From assembly GCA_026874595.1 (NCBI GenBank), contig CM049307.1:50209178-50273177 (forward strand): a stretch of 64,000 nucleotides of DNA. The letters are read 5' to 3'. Shown in pieces: positions 28,470 through 42,289 of this stretch; the stretch's first letter is position 1, and each line of letters starts with the position of its first letter. This DNA is from Sipunculus nudus. Its lineage: Eukaryota; Annelida; Sipuncula; Golfingiida; Sipunculidae. Under the pieces are notes generated by a model that saw only the letters and a program-made list of their open reading frames with translations, did not search any database and was not told where the DNA came from. Made by a program: the position numbers and the translations under genes.

Positions 28470-28944
28470 CTAACTATTTTAGAATTCCTATATTAAAATT
28501 ATTACTATTACATTTACATGTACACTCGCCTATACAATTGTTACACACTCATATACATGTATACATGCGTAACATATTAAATATATATATATTGTAGTGT
28601 TGTTATTAACAACAAAGACTGGTTTGCTTACATATATATATATAACTGCTGGCCTTGAGTGACTCACGCTGGATACTACATATATATTCACTCTATATTT
28701 TCCTTTATATATTTGCTGAAAGTCATCTCAAAATAAAACCTGAAACTTCAAATGAATTGTAAATTATAGTACTTAAATATGCATTATAGAGTGAAGCATA
28801 TATACATGCAGATTTAGACAGATTTTGAAAGTGGTTGAATCATCCAGTTATGATAGTTATGATCAATGCAGTCATATAAATAGGAGTACTATATATAGGA
28901 GTTTCATGAATTCCTTCACGAACGTTGCTTATAGTAACACAAGC

Positions 28945-28947
<3 letters not shown>

Positions 28948-29002
<55 letters not shown>

Positions 29003-29027
29003 TATTTCTGCTCAAATGTTGCATGTT

Positions 29028-29069
<42 letters not shown>
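28948..29069. repeat. Two adjacent (TA)n arrays
   Basis: TA runs at 28948-28999 and 29033-29069. Confidence 0.95.
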
Positions 29070-29071
<2 letters not shown>

Positions 29072-29109
29072 TCCTGAAGTGGTATATATATATATGGTTA
29101 TTAACATAT

Positions 29110-29600
29110 ATACTGGAATTGAATCACTGAACATGCAAATACCGCCACACGCGAGGTTCTAAACATTATTAATTAAGCCATTATTAATTGAGTTTGCTTG
29201 TTTTCTGTCCGATTTCTCGATTTGAGACATTAATCACGGGAGTAATAAAGTCAGACTCATCAGCAGATATGGCTTCTTTAATTGGTGCGCTCAGTGGCAT
29301 CATAATTACATTTCATTTACGGCCAAAACTGACATCTCGATAAATGCATAGGAGATTTTATGTCAGGCTCGCTAAGAATTTGTCAGCTCAAAAAGCCCAG
29401 AGAGAGCAATTTGTGGTCCCACAAAATGTTGCGAGACCAGATGACACCGTGGGCCATAATTAACTAGAATGTAATTGGCAGTAACTCCTCCTGCGCCAGG
29501 GGTCTCCACATGAGATATGATTGGTCGTACAGGTCGCCCACAAGCTGGCCAATTTATAATGAATCGCAGCACTCACAATATGGCTACTTAATATAATTTT
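29110..29600. promoter_or_regulatory. Candidate regulatory block in the gene desert
   Basis: A balanced-composition island of about 490 bp with repeated TTAATTAA/ATTAAT homeodomain-type cores (29165-29195), flanked by TA arrays. No gene is seen. Confidence 0.3.
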
Positions 29601-29916
29601 GACACTTCATTGTGTTACTCAGTACATCGTCTTAATTGTATCATATTAAGTGATTCCGCGCTGTTTCGTTCTCATACCGGCATTTTTAATAAAAAGAATT
29701 AAACAGAGGAAAACTAAGGTACAGCTATATAAAGCTAGTTTTAATTAAGTGATTTTAAGTATTAAGTATATATTTTTGACAATGTATGATGTTTATGTTC
29801 GATGTATTTTTTTTTATTTTTAATTTAAAAATTAACAAAAAATCTTCTGTCTGTTGATCATATATACATGCATGATTCATCGCGGCATTGACAATGCCTT
29901 TGTTCGTGTACGTTTG

Positions 29917-29921
<5 letters not shown>

Positions 29922-29968
<47 letters not shown>

Positions 29969-30233
29969 ATATTTGTGCGAATTCTGTATATCCACATTGC
30001 ATGCATACACACGCCAACAAGAAGACCCACGCATAAACAATACGCAATGTACACCTCTGCATGCTACAAAACACTAATTTTCGTTCAAGTGCTTTAACAT
30101 TAGAATTAAAACGCTGCGTATTTATTGCTTATCAAGCAGGCACAAGAACACCAGTCTGTTTAGATAAGGCTATATTTGTATTCTTTGTTGGTGAAAATAA
30201 GGAAACAAGTATCATGCTTAACCATTATTTCAT

Positions 30234-30308
<75 letters not shown>
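29922..30308. repeat. (TA)n arrays
   Basis: TA runs at 29922-29963 and 30241-30307, with about 280 bp of plain spacer between. Confidence 0.95.
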
Positions 30309-30311
<3 letters not shown>

Positions 30312-30578
30312 CACTCATGCATGCATGCCTGCATATTATATAACAATAAAATTAAAAAGACAGAACAATGATTTTATCATGACTGATTTCTATAAATACT
30401 GTATACAAACACATTTTGTTTATATATACATGCAACGCTAGCTGCTGATATCTGCATGCTGCGCTAACGCCCGTACATGCATAACCATAGCCTCTGACAA
30501 AATATGTATACGCTTAAAATTTTATACACGAAAACGCTCTCCAATATATATGTATAAAAGCTTGAGTATATGTTTATG

Positions 30579-30579
<1 letters not shown>

Positions 30580-30610
<31 letters not shown>

Positions 30611-30650
30611 AACATATATATATATATATATATATACATGTGTGTGTGTG
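30580..30650. repeat. (TA)n/(CA)n/(TG)n compound microsatellite
   Basis: TA run, ACACACA, TA run, then TGTGTGTG; partly self-complementary. Confidence 0.95.
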
Positions 30651-30654
30651 CTTG

Positions 30655-31150
30655 TGTCCAAGTCTGATTTCGTATTTAGTGTCCGCTATGGCGATCACGT
30701 TCAGTGTGACATATATTGAACTTTCTACTCGCGCATACTTTATGTGCACTCGGGGGTGTTATAAAACAATGCGTCACTGCTTTTGATACCCACAACAGTC
30801 GGCGGAGTCTGACAGCTTATAACAGCATTATGATTGGGGTCTAGCGTTCGTGGGCAGGGGTTACGGATTTATAGAAGGACTATAATGGCTTCACGACTGA
30901 AAGGGGGTATATGATGTTATAATTCTTTTATCAGGTTATTTACCAATTCACTTGGTCAGATACAATCATTGCAACGCTTACTCACGCCAGAGCCACTGAC
31001 ACTTTAATACGCGCTCGCTTATCAACATTCCCGCGCACTGTTTGTTGGAAAAAGTTGATTTCGAATCCCCCACAATCCAATATGATGGATGGATCGCTTG
31101 GCTGATTAACAAACAAAGGATACATGCATGCAGGGAAACATAATTTCGGC
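30655..31150. other. Balanced-composition block
   Basis: About 500 bp without domain-bearing frames. It could be regulatory; it is supported only by contrast with the AT-rich flanks. Confidence 0.25.
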
Positions 31151-31236
31151 CATTGTGTTATGTAGTTATATCATTTTTATCATAATCACATTAAATGATT
31201 GCTAGTCAGTACGTGTATAACATTTATAGACTGGAT

Positions 31237-31237
31237 G

Positions 31238-31318
<81 letters not shown>

Positions 31319-31337
31319 GTATATATACGTATATACG
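31237..31337. repeat. (TA)n microsatellite
   Basis: A long TA run ending in TACG-interrupted units. Confidence 0.95.
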
Positions 31338-31724
31338 TGCACATATTATAGTAAATACGTTTTTTTATAATTAATATAAACCTCCATAAAATCAGACATA
31401 CACCAAGTGTTTAGATATAATCTGGCAATGATTTTGAATTTTTGATGAGGTTTAAGCAAACATCCCACATTCCTAGCTTTCTTTGAAAATTCAGAAGAAA
31501 AACTTAAGCTTTGGTGCACGCAAAGATATATATAGCCATATATATATATGGTAAATGAAACAATCTTTAATTCATGGAACATTCGTAATTTTCATAGAAG
31601 TAATGTTTCTCATGTTTATTCAACATATACACGTTTGGAAGCTCTTCAGAAGTGGCGATATTGTGTCTACCATCGCTGCATATACATAATGCAGGTTTAA
31701 AATATGTTTTTTTTTTCAAAGATT

Positions 31725-32152
31725 TTTTTTTGGTGGAGGTAACCGCCTAAATCTTTTATGTTCTCTTATCTCATTGTTAATCTAGGTGTGTACATGCATC
31801 AGCATGCAGAGTTCCATTTCGGTTTGGGACTACGTAACAGGGCGGTATATCACTCGCTTCTTATCATATCATTATTGTATCCAGGTGTCATCCAAGCCCG
31901 TTGTTTCCCGCACCTGCGGGTCCTTGGTGTTAAATCATCCCCATTGCTGGGTCACTACACCGAGGAACCCCCCAAAGACGTACTCGTTTGGGAGTGATAC
32001 ACGGCTGTGCCCCAGTTCCCATTAAAAATGCAGAGCGCTCACCCTGGGTGGGGGGCCGACCGTGAAAATCTCACCGCCTGGGCTGAGGATTGAACACACG
32101 ACCTCCCGGCTTTGAGTCTTGTGCTCTACCCCTGAGCCATAGAAGACGGTTG
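31725..32152 (-). mobile_element. tRNA-derived SINE, family 2, copy 2
   Basis: Read on the - strand it begins CCGTCTTCTATGGCTCAGG (box A-like), has GTGTTCAATCC as box B, then GGGTGAGCGCTCTGC and TTCCTCGGTG. It ends GGTTACCTCCACCAAAAAAA. The same blocks in order occur at 11667-12050 on the other strand. The head is better preserved here than in copy 1. Confidence 0.75.
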
Positions 32153-32261
32153 GATTGAGATATGTTTGGAAATATCCTCCAACACCGCATAAATATGTTT
32201 TTATTAAATTAAGGAAGGTAAGAAACCATTATATATTAGAATGCACTTCGTCAATATGTTT

Positions 32262-32264
<3 letters not shown>

Positions 32265-32323
<59 letters not shown>
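32265..32323. repeat. (TA)n microsatellite
   Basis: An uninterrupted TA run. Confidence 0.95.
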
Positions 32324-32325
<2 letters not shown>

Positions 32326-32329
32326 GTCA

Positions 32330-33170
32330 GTTTATTCTTTTATTTCATATTTCGCTCGGAAAGATTGCCGAGACCTTATATGACACATTTGATGCAGCAG
32401 TGTCGACTTGTGTATGGAAATATTACCAAATCCTCCTACAAACAGAATATAAAACAGATTGTCAATATATTTTCATTATATATAACATATATACTTAATT
32501 GGTAAAAGGAATACCGAATGTCTTGATTGTAATATGTATATATGTAGCATGTTATAACACATGCATGCAGCAGATTTAGAACATATACTTGCTGCATGTA
32601 ATGTTTACATTATTACAGCGGCTTTTTACTATATATATATGCGAGATTTACTGCTTTAATAATGCACGAAAAACAGCTGCATGCACCTTTACTGTGGATA
32701 CCTTTGATTGTACTATATATGCATACTAAATAAACGATATATTTATATATATATATATATATATAAAACGAATAAAGGTATATGATATAGTATACAAGCA
32801 TGCATGCATGGGCTGCGGATGTACGTGATTCAGCTTATAATATATCATGCAAATATAGAAATAATCGGTAACTGACTTACAAAATTTACCATTTGAAATT
32901 TTTTACCAGAATAGTTCCTATTGACGTATTTTCTCTTTTATTTAATTAATTTTTTATATTATTGCGTAATAAACTCAAGAAATGTCAGGGTCAACAATAT
33001 GCACGTATAGCCTGTATATGTATAGATACATATATAAAGTTGTCTACTGCAAGTATCCATATTTTTTCTTCAGTGAGAAACATCTTAGAGTGAAATTCTT
33101 TCTGTGTGCATTTTTTATTCAAAGGTCATTAAACGTTAATATTTCAGTCACCAGTCAGTCATAATTGATA
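32330..33170. other. AT-rich spacer
   Basis: AT-rich spacer with a short TA run near 32745-32763. No gene is seen. Confidence 0.5.
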
Positions 33171-33680
33171 GATTAACCATTGTTTCCGCAACAACACCTG
33201 CAGTACAAGAAGGGGACCGGATCACAGCTCCGGGGTGTATTCTTCCGCTTGGCTACCCTCAACTGAACAGCCCTCCCACACACATCACGTCCTGGTCTCG
33301 CTAGCAACCGGTCCAACTCGTGTCAAATCTCGCGAGACTTTGCCATATTTCATCAGTCAGTTTCCTGTCCGCCCTACAAGACGCGAGCTGTGTTGACGAT
33401 AAACTCTGGGGAATAAATGCCACGGCGTCGGTTTGTTCGCTGATGCACAAAATGCCTGCTTTGTTTATCTGACGCTGGTTAAAACATCATGCGGTGCCTC
33501 GAGCTGTGCAGCCGCTCCGTTTCTTTGTTATTTATGATGCTCCATGGCAGCCATTTGCTGGCGACAAAATCTCTTTGCTTTCCATGTACAAATAAAATCG
33601 TGGCAACCCACGCTTTCACCTTCACTTTTCAAACACACAAACACTAAGTCGCTACTTTTCCTGTGCAGCATATCTTTTCA
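33170..33680. promoter_or_regulatory. Candidate regulatory block in the gene desert
   Basis: About 500 bp of balanced, apparently unique sequence near the middle of the desert, with no domain-bearing frame. Confidence 0.28.
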
Positions 33681-33881
33681 CCCGGAATAAATTTTACTAT
33701 AAAATTTTATTGATTTTGTTTGACTATTATTTACAATCATTTATGAAGATCTATCACAGTTTTCATGGAATTAGTACCTGTAGGGGGAAACTGTGAGTAT
33801 ATTGTTGCATTTTTTGCATGCATGTATTCTAATCTTTGATATCAACTTTGGATATACGCGTTATAAATATATCCCATGAAT

Positions 33882-34094
33882 TTAATCTATTAAGCACCAT
33901 TCCATATTGCGATTCAAGGCATCAGTACGCATTAAGCGCTCAAGAATTGGAAGGCTGGTTTTGATTTTAAGGCTGAGGCGCTCTGCAGTGATTACACCAG
34001 GCACATTCCACAGCCAACTATAATAATCTATCTGGAGAATTTTTTTATAGAGAGAGTGAGATGTATAAGTAAATGCAATTAAGTTATAATACAA
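33882..34094 (-). other. Unrecognised 70-codon open frame, possible repeat relic
   Basis: The - strand frame includes YSWLWNVPGVITAERLSLK and ILERLMRTDALNRNMEWC. These look more protein-like than their surroundings, with mixed amino acids and no low complexity. I cannot assign a family. There is no promoter, and the lower end stops in AT-rich DNA. It may be a fragment of a mobile-element protein. Confidence 0.3.
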
Positions 34095-34208
34095 ATTAAC
34101 TGTGTAAAAGTATGTGTAAAAAAGAATGAATGACTATATTTTATCTCGCCTTTCAGCTTATATAGATATATTTCTATATATTTTTATTGATACTTTGCTT
34201 TTGTTTCA

Positions 34209-34213
34209 TATTA

Positions 34214-34257
<44 letters not shown>

Positions 34258-34335
34258 TATAAATATTATAAAGAATAACCGTCATAACATTTGATCATAA
34301 ATATGCATATAGCTTGTGTTGTAAAACAAATTTTC
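34209..34335. repeat. (TA)n followed by a dispersed repeat segment, copy 1
   Basis: A TA run (34209-34251) is followed at about 34288-34335 by a segment (CATTTGATCA...GCTTGTGTTGTAAAACAA). It recurs in the same orientation at 58327-58375, again just after a TA run. Confidence 0.7.
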
Positions 34336-34626
34336 TGTAGGGAAAATCCTTGCAAATTGTACACAGTGGGCAGAGCATGTTTAAAATCTCCACGACATAA
34401 CACCTGAGTGTTTTTTTCATTATCCAAACTAAGAGGATCCTTCTCCTCGCTTTGTTTCTGATTTTACCACTTTCAAAATTTGATTGCTGCATGAGGGGCC
34501 GTGCCCTCTTTGTTCTCCATCCCTAATTTACTTTCTTATAACTCAGTACCAGATATCTGTGAAAAAAATTGGTACTCTCTCAAATCTCAAGTATATAACC
34601 ATAAATAATGCTTTATTATTATAATC

Positions 34627-34629
<3 letters not shown>

Positions 34630-34680
<51 letters not shown>

Positions 34681-34687
34681 TTTATTA
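34630..34687. repeat. (ATT)n microsatellite
   Basis: About 18 trinucleotide units. Confidence 0.95.
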
Positions 34688-34689
34688 TA

Positions 34690-35980
34690 ATATGAAAAAC
34701 CTCTAAATTATGATTCAGTTATTCAAATATATAATAAACGACAAATTCTGTGAGCGTAAATTAAGAAGCTATAGCTATAGGCATTCTTGAATTCACTTTT
34801 ATAGTTGTTATTTAATAAAAAATAAATTCCGTTTTGATTAGAAATAACCAATTTTGAATATTTGATTGGAAAAAAAGTTTTAATTTAGGTATAATTTATA
34901 TTATCTCACCATTTATATTCTGTCAAATGATGTAAATTGCATGAGATTTGGTGAAAATTACGATTGCGAAAAAGGGATAAAAATCAAATTGAAATTAATT
35001 TTCCAATTCGTGGCTGCCGCTGACAAAATCACGCGAGATTTACAAACATAGTTATTGTGTTAATACATTCATCACCAGTATAATACAGGCGTTTTATTTT
35101 ATTATACCGACCATTCGCTTGATTTCCGAATAATCCCGATCCAATTTTTATTCGGATGCAGTTACTTAAAGTGAGATTACCTGGTGATCTGAAACAGCGG
35201 GAAAATTAGTATAAAACTCTCACTATCCAGGGAAATGAATGTAATTCTTTATCTATAGATAGATAAAGGTCTTATGAGTGGCACTAGCGAGCTCGCTTTC
35301 TCGATCAACTCACTATAAAATTTTTATTAAGTACAGAAAAATATAAAAATAATTATGAATTAATCTATATAAAAATAATTATGAATTAATCTTTAAAAAT
35401 AATTTGTTGTTATACGGATTATTCCAAAGGAACACACTTATTTATTTTACTATTCACATTCTGAATTATTTGTGTATTTTTTAAAGTACCAAACACGGCC
35501 AAAAAGTATCTTCTTTTATGCATTTCATCATGCATATATGCATGCATGCTGTTAATAAATGCTATAACTGTCATATCCTTACATCTGGTATTAGAATATA
35601 GTCTATAATTTGTAAAAAAAAGTGAAATATGGTGAATTAATAAATGTCGGTTGCAGTATTTAGTTTAAAAATTTATATTTTACAAATCACCGGGGATGAA
35701 ATCCAAGTGTGAATTTTATTTAATATCTTATTAAATAAGTATTCTTACAATTTGATTCCTCAGACCTACAAAGTTAATGGATCATCTAAATTATTGATTC
35801 CCTATATAATAAACCATTACCTACTTGCTTTATATATTTGGATCTTTTTACATCTTAACCTCTGTATGTCATATTATAATGTTAAAAATCCTTTAATAAA
35901 CACCATATAGCTGTTTAACATGTTAATCATTAATTTGAAATCTAAATAAAGTAAAAGAATAAAAATCCTACAAAGACTGG
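34690..35980. other. AT-rich spacer with a short tandem duplication
   Basis: A 26-bp unit around AATAATTATGAATTAATC is repeated twice at 35345-35395. Otherwise there is nothing I can support. Confidence 0.5.
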
Positions 35981-37450
35981 TTCAGTCTTTTAAAGATTAA
36001 TTACAAGTTAAACAGTTTAAAGGCAGGATTGGCTTGTATTAGTCTAGCAGCTATTTGAAGAAGTGCGGCTCTCCGGTCGGACCATGGGGGCTTCAGAAAA
36101 ATATGATCAAAGCGCGGACCTTTTTCAGATAGATGTAGTCGCAATCTGATAGCCAAAAAGAGGGTGTAAATTGAAGCGAGGCTACCGGTATGTCTTATAC
36201 TCGGGTCCTGGTGGTCACAGAAGATCTGACTGAGATGTGTAAATGGTCCTTTGAAAATGTGATTAATTGACCGTTTTTGTCCAGTCGATCCGAGGGGCTC
36301 TAGCCGGGCAAACGGACCCTACCCGAGCCCGCCATGTAAAATTTAGTACTGCCTTATAAAGTCAAGTTGATGCGGCGGCCTGACAGAGGGAATCCAGTAG
36401 CTGTACTGGAATTTGTCTCAATATGGTATGGAGGATATAGAAAAGCTAGCAGGGATCACGCCAAGCGATGTAGGATATGCTAGTCCGGAGGCCGTGGCTC
36501 AGCCGTCCAGAGCCCCGGAGATAGCCGGCCCGGCCCGCAAAAGGACAGCTTAAACCCCACCGCCTTGGCAGCACTATCGCAGCGCGCTGGGTATTAAGGC
36601 TAGATCCGTGTGCTGGGGGCCCAGTCGCCCCAATATACACCCAGCGAGCTCCGGCTTTGATACCCGGCCGCTACTTACCGCTCAAATTGGTAATAATTTC
36701 CCCATTTCGCTGTTTTGACAGAAGCTCATCTAAGCGCAAGTCGTCCCCCTAATCCGAGGGATCGCATTTTTATCCGTTGCCTAGAGACGGATATAGGTTT
36801 CTTTGGGATGGCTTAAGTGGGATCCCAAAGTTGTTACCGATCTGCCATTTTCAGTCGGGCCCCGCCGATTCGTGCGCCAGCTGATTACAAATTAATGGGA
36901 ATTGAAAATAATATATGGACCAATATAAATGCAGTGGACTTTCCTACGCCGGGCAAATACTCTCGTTCCAAATACTCACGTGTGATTAGTTTGACTTAGT
37001 AATACCCCGAGACTGCAAGGGATAACCCTAGGGTTGACGGATCGGTTTCATAACACATCTTTTATTGGAGAGGGTTCCCTACAAATAACTTGTCTTCTTG
37101 ATGGGAATGTATAGAGCTTGCTGTGGTCTTTTCTCATCCCTGCCTCCGTGCCCGACATATTTCTCCCGGCCCGGGCTGTCTTGCCTAATGTGACGCTCTG
37201 TAACAGCCCCCGGGCCCAGGGTGAGCGATGCTGCGAGCGGCGGTCCATCTTCCCTTCCTTAATCCGCGCGCTGAATTATGGGGGCATTGCAGAGATGAAT
37301 AGCTGAGCAATAAATTTCAAAACTGATCCCTTCGCGATGCCTCGCCTAAAAGGTAATTTTGGCCCCAACGTCTTTTCATCTGGTCTGGTTGACCACTGTA
37401 TTCATAGACCGTCATACTCTCAAAAGTTATAGGTTAGAAATGAGATCCCA
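35980..37450. promoter_or_regulatory. Large candidate regulatory block (1.4 kb) in the gene desert
   Basis: One of the longest stretches of balanced, non-repetitive sequence in the desert. It has TAATCC at 36750-36755 and 37260-37265. All open frames are short and lack domains. A conserved enhancer cluster is the likeliest content, by inference. Confidence 0.35.
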
Positions 37451-37619
37451 CAGTGCATCATACTAAACCCAATGTAAACTGGTCAATCTTGTATGTACAG
37501 TTCCAAAACACAGCCATTTCAACCTTAAATGTAAGGATCCAGATAAAATCTCATGTAGGGTTAGAGAAAACTCATTTTTGATTTTGCACATGCAAGCCTG
37601 TTGTAAAAAAAATATTAAA

Positions 37620-37645
37620 AAAATATATATATAATGTATATATAC

Positions 37646-37697
<52 letters not shown>
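37620..37697. repeat. (TA)n microsatellite
   Basis: A TA run with a small palindrome (ATAATGTATATATACATTAT) at its left end. Confidence 0.95.
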
Positions 37698-37698
<1 letters not shown>

Positions 37699-38114
37699 CA
37701 AAATATTCACAACACACACACACATATATACCTTTTTAAAAAAACAAATTGGTACACAATTTTTTAAACTGATCCATGACAGAGGCTTATCAATATTTAC
37801 AAAATGTAACTTTATTGACATTTGCCAGTTTCTGGGCAATATATTAATCTTCCACTTAAAGACTTTAGACATACCCGACATAATAAGGGTTTAATACTTA
37901 AAGGTATTTTAGTTCCGCATTTGAAGGTCTCGTTTCATTTGTCTAATTATCAATATTTAAACAATATATGCACTGTATGCATTTGTGTGTTTATAACGTT
38001 AAACGTTTAAGATAATAAACCGCACCATGTCTCATATTTAAAATTCGTGTGCCTGTCAGGAATATAGGTATATATACGTGTATATATACACATATAGGTG
38101 TATATATAAATGAG

Positions 38115-38115
<1 letters not shown>

Positions 38116-38179
<64 letters not shown>
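38116..38179. repeat. (TA)n microsatellite
   Basis: An uninterrupted TA run. Confidence 0.95.
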
Positions 38180-39806
<1,627 letters not shown>

Positions 39807-40489
39807 GTGTAAGATGTAGTCATGCATGTGAACTCAAGTCCGGACTCGAGACTTATATCTATGTGCGCTCTACCTACAGAGTAAAGAAAATAAGATTTTA
39901 TATATACCAAGTTTTAACTCTGTTTAGGGAGCTAAATGTATAATCAAACATTCAAGGATATAAAAAGCACGTGTTAACTAACTAATAAACACAAAATAAT
40001 TAGCTAAAATTTCCATTTCAAATTTCTTTTGATTAGGAGATTTGTTTTGGTCTCTGTTTTGGACTCGGGTTCCAAATGACTGTGACTCGAAGAAGGTGCA
40101 TGGACTGCATGGGACTCGATCCTCAAGTACTCTGACTCGAACCTATAATTAAAATGACTCGGAGATCCGACTTGAAGGTGCCTTAAACATTCATTGCCCT
40201 ATAAGATTGTTGAATATCACTCTTTCAGTACAAATCTATGCATCGAAAACCCTTACTACTGAAAGATCATGTAGGTATATTATATTATAGGCCCGTATGA
40301 ATTAAATATAATATCTGACGAATTAATTTGAATAAGACCTGCATATCAAATACACTTTATTCGTGAACTTATCCCAATATGCCAGGGCTGTCACAGTAAG
40401 ATAAAACTATATCAGTTAGGAACAATTAATAAGGCAATCTTTCGTAACAATTAATAATATACAATATAGTCCTTCATATTAAATTCCGG

Positions 40490-40690
40490 TGAAGCGGTTT
40501 CAGAGAATCAACGCTTGAGATTACCGGGGTTAAAAATTTATTATTTCACTAAATCTACAAAAGGGGTAATCTGAACAGTTTGGGGTTAACCTAATAATAG
40601 GTTTAGTCTGCCCCCGGGGTAATCAATTTCAGATTACCGGGAGTAACTTGAAATCGGGTTAACCTGAAGTCCTTATACACGGGTAGTTAC
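40490..40690. repeat. Cluster of alternating GATTACC / GGTAATC motifs
   Basis: GATTACC occurs near 40519 and 40632, and GGTAATC near 40565 and 40618. Two of these flank a short inverted repeat (CCGGGGTAATC ... GATTACCGGG, 40614-40641). GGTTAAC-type words also recur. Related wording at 20045-20150 suggests a dispersed inverted-repeat element. Confidence 0.45.
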
Positions 40691-41450
40691 ATTATACACT
40701 CGTCTTTTATGGTTGCAGCTTAAAGGGGCCCAAACACCTATATCAGACCTTTATAAACTAAAGGTAATCCCTTGGAGCTTTTATAAAAATAGGACAGAAA
40801 ACGTATATATCACCGTTAACAGGCCGTTTGTCAACATTGATGTGTTTTTAAACTTGTTGTGGATAAACAAATTCATACATCCTTCATGAAAACGTTATCA
40901 AAACTTTTCAAATCCAAATTTACCTTTTGATCATTAATACATACACAGAGGAAGCCAGAAATCCCATAAATTCTTTTTTTTTTAAAGATAGGTAAATGGG
41001 CACTTTTGATTACATAATATACGTGCCACTAATAATCATGCACGAGAAAAAATTAAGCACATAATTTTCAATCTTGATTTCTGTCGTATCAGATCAAGTT
41101 TATGTAAGGCAATCAGAAAATGCGACTCCAATATAAACATACTTACAGAGCAATTTAAATTCTGATCTTGATGTAAATTTTTAAGTTATAGTTCACACAT
41201 GCTTTTACGATTAGGGTAAATTACATTTATAGCTCCCGGTGCCGTGAAACGCATGGAATATACAGTGTTATCGTTTTGTAATATTCTGTTAGTATTTACA
41301 AAAATCTCTATGATATGTGACATGTTTATTTTTCAGTTGTTCCGAGATGATTTCTCGAGTCCTTACCCCCCATATCCGAGGGCAAGTCCGAGTCCAGGAA
41401 AAAATGTGGACTCGAGTCCCATATATACATCACTAGTTGTAAAGGAATTA

Positions 41451-41454
<4 letters not shown>

Positions 41455-41511
<57 letters not shown>

Positions 41512-41518
41512 ATATATA
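41455..41518. repeat. (TA)n microsatellite
   Basis: TA runs with one TTTA interruption. Confidence 0.95.
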
Positions 41519-41675
41519 AATATTAATGACATTAATATATCATAAATGTACGTGAAAAAGCAATATCAATATAATTCCTCATCTGAAATCATATATAGGT
41601 GATTTACGATCACTGGGTACTGCATGGTTATCCGTATATATAGCAGTGACTCACAGTTAGTTGGTCACGGCGATC

Positions 41676-41765
41676 TAGTGGTCAGTACTAGCGGTGGGGA
41701 CCCCTGTCGGCAGGCCGGACTCCACTGACCACTACAAGTTAGCCGGCCGGTGCTGCCCCCACCGA
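41676..41765. repeat. Foldback segment with two interleaved inverted repeats
   Basis: TAGTGGTCAGT (41676-41686) is perfectly inverted at 41724-41734. CGGTGGGG (41692-41699) is inverted as CCCCACCG at about 41757-41764. The arms interleave, so only one stem can form at a time unless a pseudoknot forms. The segment is GC-rich in AT-rich surroundings. Confidence 0.6.
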
Positions 41766-42289
41766 CGGAAAAACACACTGCATGATCTTATCGCATATAT
41801 AATATATACACTTCAATTCTGACTGTTTCAGCGTTGGTTTATTTGCGATGAACACCCTGAATGCTAATTCCGCTTTATCTTCATATAACTTATAAACCAT
41901 TATTTACTGTTTGGTTTCAATACAACAAGTATCATTTAATCATGCAGTAAATTACAAATCGCTCAGGTAATCTGTTCAGTATCAGAAACAGGTGCATTAT
42001 AAGGGCGTATTTTGCTCTAGCGATCTAATAACATTTTATATTATGATAACCACATTAATGATATTACTACTTGCTTCATGATTATATGATATCTCTCCCT
42101 TTATGCGACTCACTCTGATTTTTCATTATTCTTTGTGATTAAACTTTAATAATATTTTTTTTTTTTGTGAACCGTCACATACCATGTAGCCTAGATCTTT
42201 AGGTATCTATTTTTCAAAGAAATCCGCCAAATAAATGTCATAGGAAAGAATACACAAGACATTAGAATACTTTAGACAAACACGATGAA

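Noticed and set aside
32080-32152. Possible tRNA gene on the - strand
   Set aside because: Box A- and B-like motifs belong to SINE family 2; the body and tail match the copy at 11667.
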